Assembly: GCF_022538185.1 (NCBI RefSeq)
Contig: NZ_JAKYXC010000006.1
Location: forward strand, 232,778 to 296,777
DNA length: 64,000 nt
Reading direction: 5' to 3'
Source: Microbacterium sp. CFH 31415
Lineage (GTDB): Bacteria > Actinomycetota > Actinomycetes > Actinomycetales > Microbacteriaceae
Part shown: in pieces, positions 61,859 through 64,000 of the stretch
Layout of the letters: every line of letters starts with the position of its first letter
Numbering within the stretch: the first letter of the stretch is position 1
Made by a program: the position numbers and the translations under genes
Notes under the pieces: generated by a model
What the model saw: the letters and a program-made list of their open reading frames with translations, nothing else
The model's database searches: none
What the model was told of the DNA's origin: nothing

Positions 61859-63451
61859 ATGTCCAACCCTCCCCACGTCGTCATCGTCGGCAGTGGCCCG
61901 ATCGGGTCCGCCTACGCCCGGATCATCCTCGAGTCGCACCCCAGCGCCACTGTCACCATGTTCGAGGCGGGTCCCCAGCTCACCGCCATCCCGGGCGAGA
62001 GCGTCCGCAACATCGAGGACCCCGTCGCCAAGGAGCGCGCCCGCGAGATGTCGCAAGGGCCTCAGGCCGGTGCCCTGCGCGAGAGCCTCGGCATCCCGGC
62101 CGGAGTCGTCGTCGAGGGGATGTTCACCGCCCGGCAAGGCACGCATCTTCTCGACTTCGGCGGCGAGGGGTCGGCTCATGCGCCGACGTTCCCCGCTGCG
62201 GCGGCCGCCACCAACGTCGGCGGGCAAGGAGCGCACTGGACGTGCGCCATCCCTCGCCCGGCGTTCAGCGAGAGGGTCTCGTTCATCCCGGGTGCGGAGT
62301 GGGACGGCCTCATCGAGACGGCCGAGTCGCTCCTGCACGCGCAGAGCGCGGCGTTCGCCGACTCGGCGATCGGCGGGGCCATCCGGATGCTGCTCGAGGA
62401 CGAGTTCGGCGGCGAGCTGCCGGACGGCTACGGGGTGAGCACGCTTCCGGTCGCGGGCGATCCTCAGCCCGACGGATCGATGCGTTGGGCGGGTGCCGAT
62501 GTCGTGCTGGGGCCGCTCATCGATGCCGGGAACCCGCTCGCGGGCCGCTTCGAGCTTCGCGACCTGTCGCTCGTGAGGAAGGTCGAGCACGACGGCGTGC
62601 GGGCCACCGGGGTCGTCGTGGAGGACCTGCGCACGCGCGAGGTGTCGACCGTGCCCGCCGATGTCGTGGTGGTGGCAGCCGATGCGTTCCGCTCGCCGCA
62701 GCTGCTGTGGGCATCGGGGATCCGTCCCGAGGCTCTCGGGCGGTACCTCACGGAGCATCACGTCGTGATCTCGACGGTCGCCCTCGACGGCGAGCGCATG
62801 GGTGCGCTCGTGAGCGATGACGAACTGAAGGACGAGCTCGCCCGGCGCGCCAAGCATGCCGCCGATCCCATCGCAGCCGTCAACCGCATCCCGTTCTCGG
62901 AGCCGGGGCATCCTTTCTCCCTCCAGGTCATGTACGCGGAGAACCCGCCGTTCCCGCTCGACCCGTCGAGCGCGCACGCCGGCAACCGCTGGGGCTACGT
63001 CAACATGGGCTACGGAGTGCGCAAGCACCCGCGCGTCGAGGACGGCGTCCGCTTCTCGGACGATGACCTCGACTACCGGGGGATGCCGAACATGACGATC
63101 GAGTATGCGCTCACCGAGGTCGAGGAACGCGAGATCGCCGAGGCGACGGAGCGCCTTCGGCGCGCCGGGGGCGCCTTGGGCAGCTTCGTCGCCGAGCCCC
63201 GTCTGCTGCCGAACGGCTCGAGCCTGCACTACATGGGGACCCTGCGGATGGGCCAGGCCGACGACGGCACGTCGGTCGCCGATCCCTACTCCCGGGTGTG
63301 GGGATTCGAGAACCTCATCGTGGGTGGCAACGCTCTGATCCCGACCGCGAACACGATGAATCCGACGCTGATGAGCGTCGCGATCGCCGTGCGCGGAGCG
63401 CGGGCGGTCGCGGCCGGCCTGGACGCCTACGCGGACGAGTCGCAAGGGTGA
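61859..63451 (+). CDS. CarA-like FAD-dependent glycoside 3-oxidase (GMC oxidoreductase) 2
   Basis: 530 residues, with AAGGAGACGTC before the ATG. FAD-binding VVIVGSGPIGSAYARII; ATNVGGQGAHWTCAIPRP corresponds to SNVGGMAAHWTGACPRP in the first copy. Catalytic pair H457 (LHYMGTLRMG) and N501 (MNPTLM). It shares LWASGIRPEALGRYL with the first oxidase. Family: pyranose oxidase/C-glycoside 3-oxidase. Placement with the MFS transporter and the ring-cleavage operon suggests a glycoside substrate different from that of copy 1. Last intact gene of the island. Confidence 0.84.
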   Translation: MSNPPHVVIVGSGPIGSAYARIILESHPSATVTMFEAGPQLTAIPGESVRNIEDPVAKERAREMSQGPQAGALRESLGIPAGVVVEGMFTARQGTHLLDFGGEGSAHAPTFPAAAAATNVGGQGAHWTCAIPRPAFSERVSFIPGAEWDGLIETAESLLHAQSAAFADSAIGGAIRMLLEDEFGGELPDGYGVSTLPVAGDPQPDGSMRWAGADVVLGPLIDAGNPLAGRFELRDLSLVRKVEHDGVRATGVVVEDLRTREVSTVPADVVVVAADAFRSPQLLWASGIRPEALGRYLTEHHVVISTVALDGERMGALVSDDELKDELARRAKHAADPIAAVNRIPFSEPGHPFSLQVMYAENPPFPLDPSSAHAGNRWGYVNMGYGVRKHPRVEDGVRFSDDDLDYRGMPNMTIEYALTEVEEREIAEATERLRRAGGALGSFVAEPRLLPNGSSLHYMGTLRMGQADDGTSVADPYSRVWGFENLIVGGNALIPTANTMNPTLMSVAIAVRGARAVAAGLDAYADESQG

Positions 63452-63502
63452 GCCCGGAGGCGCTCCGCGGCGCGCTGGCTCGCTGACCCGTCTCAGCGCT
63501 TA

Positions 63503-63620
63503 CCAGTACTCGGACCTGCTGGCGCGGCCCGAGAACGCGGCGTACTTGCAGAAGAACCGGCGATGCCTGCCCGAAGAGGCGCCGTACAGCGGATCGGCGA
63601 GCGAAGCCGAGGAGGGTGTG
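63503..63620 (-). pseudogene. remnant of a DUF805 protein N-terminus
   Basis: On the minus strand DPLYGASSGRHRRFFCKYAAFSGRASRSEYW runs into a stop. This matches the usual beginning of DUF805 membrane proteins (KYxxFxGRASRSEYWW), whose membrane helices should follow but are missing. The upstream residues are also unlike the family. It is a short leftover of a deleted gene. Confidence 0.5.
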
Positions 63621-63740
63621 CTCATGCGCGACACTCTGCTGACCCAGCGCCTCCCGAGGTGGACGATATGCGACCCCAGCGCCCCTGCTTTCCCGAAGTG
63701 CAATCAGTTGCTCAATGTAAATTAAACCCACAGAACTCCT

Positions 63741-64000
63741 TCATTCGTCGGCGCCGGGATCTCGTGGTGAGGAGGGTGCGCTGCTGGGCCCGTCGATCAT
63801 GCCCGGCGGGTCGGACGAGTCGTGGGTCACGCTCGGTCCGATCCTGCGCTCGATCGCGGCGGTCGCCGAGGGTGAGCCGTGCGTGACGCACATCGGCCAC
63901 GACGGTGCCGGTCACTTCGTGAAGATGGTGCACAACGGCATCGAGTACGCCGACATGCAGCTCATCGCCGAGGCGTATGACCTGATCCGCCGCGGCACCG
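63741..64000 (+). pseudogene. 6-phosphogluconate dehydrogenase fragment, 5'-truncated and frameshifted
   Basis: SFVGAGIS is read at 63741-63764, and after a single-base shift at 63765 the frame continues [15 protein letters not shown] and ends with [35 protein letters not shown] at the window edge. This is the NADP-dependent 6-phosphogluconate dehydrogenase core (catalytic KMVHNGIEY). The first 120 residues (Rossmann domain) are absent and the sequence upstream does not continue them. The gene is broken at its 5' end; the 3' part lies outside the window. A frameshift by sequencing error would not explain the missing N-terminus. Confidence 0.75.

Noticed and set aside
60734..63445. A 903-codon open frame on the minus strand
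   Set aside because: It is antisense to the MFS and CarA-like genes and of the charged, repetitive composition typical of high-GC shadow frames.

Overview
The window is a high-GC actinobacterial chromosome segment. Many GTG and TTG starts, 1-4 bp ATGA/GTGA overlaps between genes, DUF222/HNH genes and the protein families present all suggest Microbacterium or a close relative, but this is inferred from content only. No rRNA, tRNA, CRISPR or insertion sequence was seen.

Layout. (1) 1-5276: the end of an operon with a class III aminotransferase (cut by the window edge), an AcoX-like NAD-kinase-fold protein, a GcvPA/GcvPB-like PLP decarboxylase pair and a SnoaL-like protein. (2) 5334-9726: a first pcaF-pcaJ-pcaI set, an Lrp/AsnC regulator and a divergent alanine dehydrogenase. 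(3) 9762-12223: gene remnants and a MacB-type ABC pair. (4) 12335-20963: a complete protocatechuate branch of the beta-ketoadipate pathway: pobA, an IclR regulator, pcaHGBDC and a second pcaIJF. (5) 20933-22695: an SDR and a LysR regulator. (6) 22884-46784: a large sugar and C-glycoside island. It holds two DUF6379-TIM-barrel fusion proteins that look like single-chain C-deglycosidases, a carbohydrate esterase, GH43, GH3 and GH106 enzymes, an ABC sugar importer without its ATPase, a CarA-like flavin oxidase, two separate CarB/CarC-like deglycosidase sets, two Gfo/Idh/MocA oxidoreductases and sugar isomerases. (7) 46856-48193: a DUF222/HNH gene. (8) 48309-53873: a second module with ThuA, a third fusion protein, a ROK regulator, a Gfo/Idh oxidoreductase and an odd companion. 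(9) 53980-63451: an aromatic ring-cleavage operon (extradiol dioxygenase, two FAH-family hydrolases, cyclase, FAD monooxygenase, amidohydrolase), then a DHA2 MFS transporter and a second CarA-like oxidase. (10) 63452-64000: gene debris, including DUF805 and 6-phosphogluconate dehydrogenase remnants.

How the genes could work together (inference). Plant O- and C-glycosides, for example flavone C-glycosides, would be trimmed outside or inside the cell by the GH106, GH3, GH43 and esterase enzymes. The sugar C3 would be oxidised by CarA-like oxidases or Gfo/Idh enzymes, and the C-C bond to the aglycone cleaved by CarB/CarC-type deglycosidases. The oxo-sugar would be recycled by the isomerases and oxidoreductases. 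The polyphenol would be hydroxylated and ring-opened by the 53980-60229 operon, and phenolic acids such as 4-hydroxybenzoate and protocatechuate would go through PobA and Pca to acetyl-CoA and succinyl-CoA.

The most distinctive feature is the occurrence of three natural CarC-CarB-like fusions beside two split sets in one locus. Several short perfect inverted repeats at promoters suggest separate local control of the modules.
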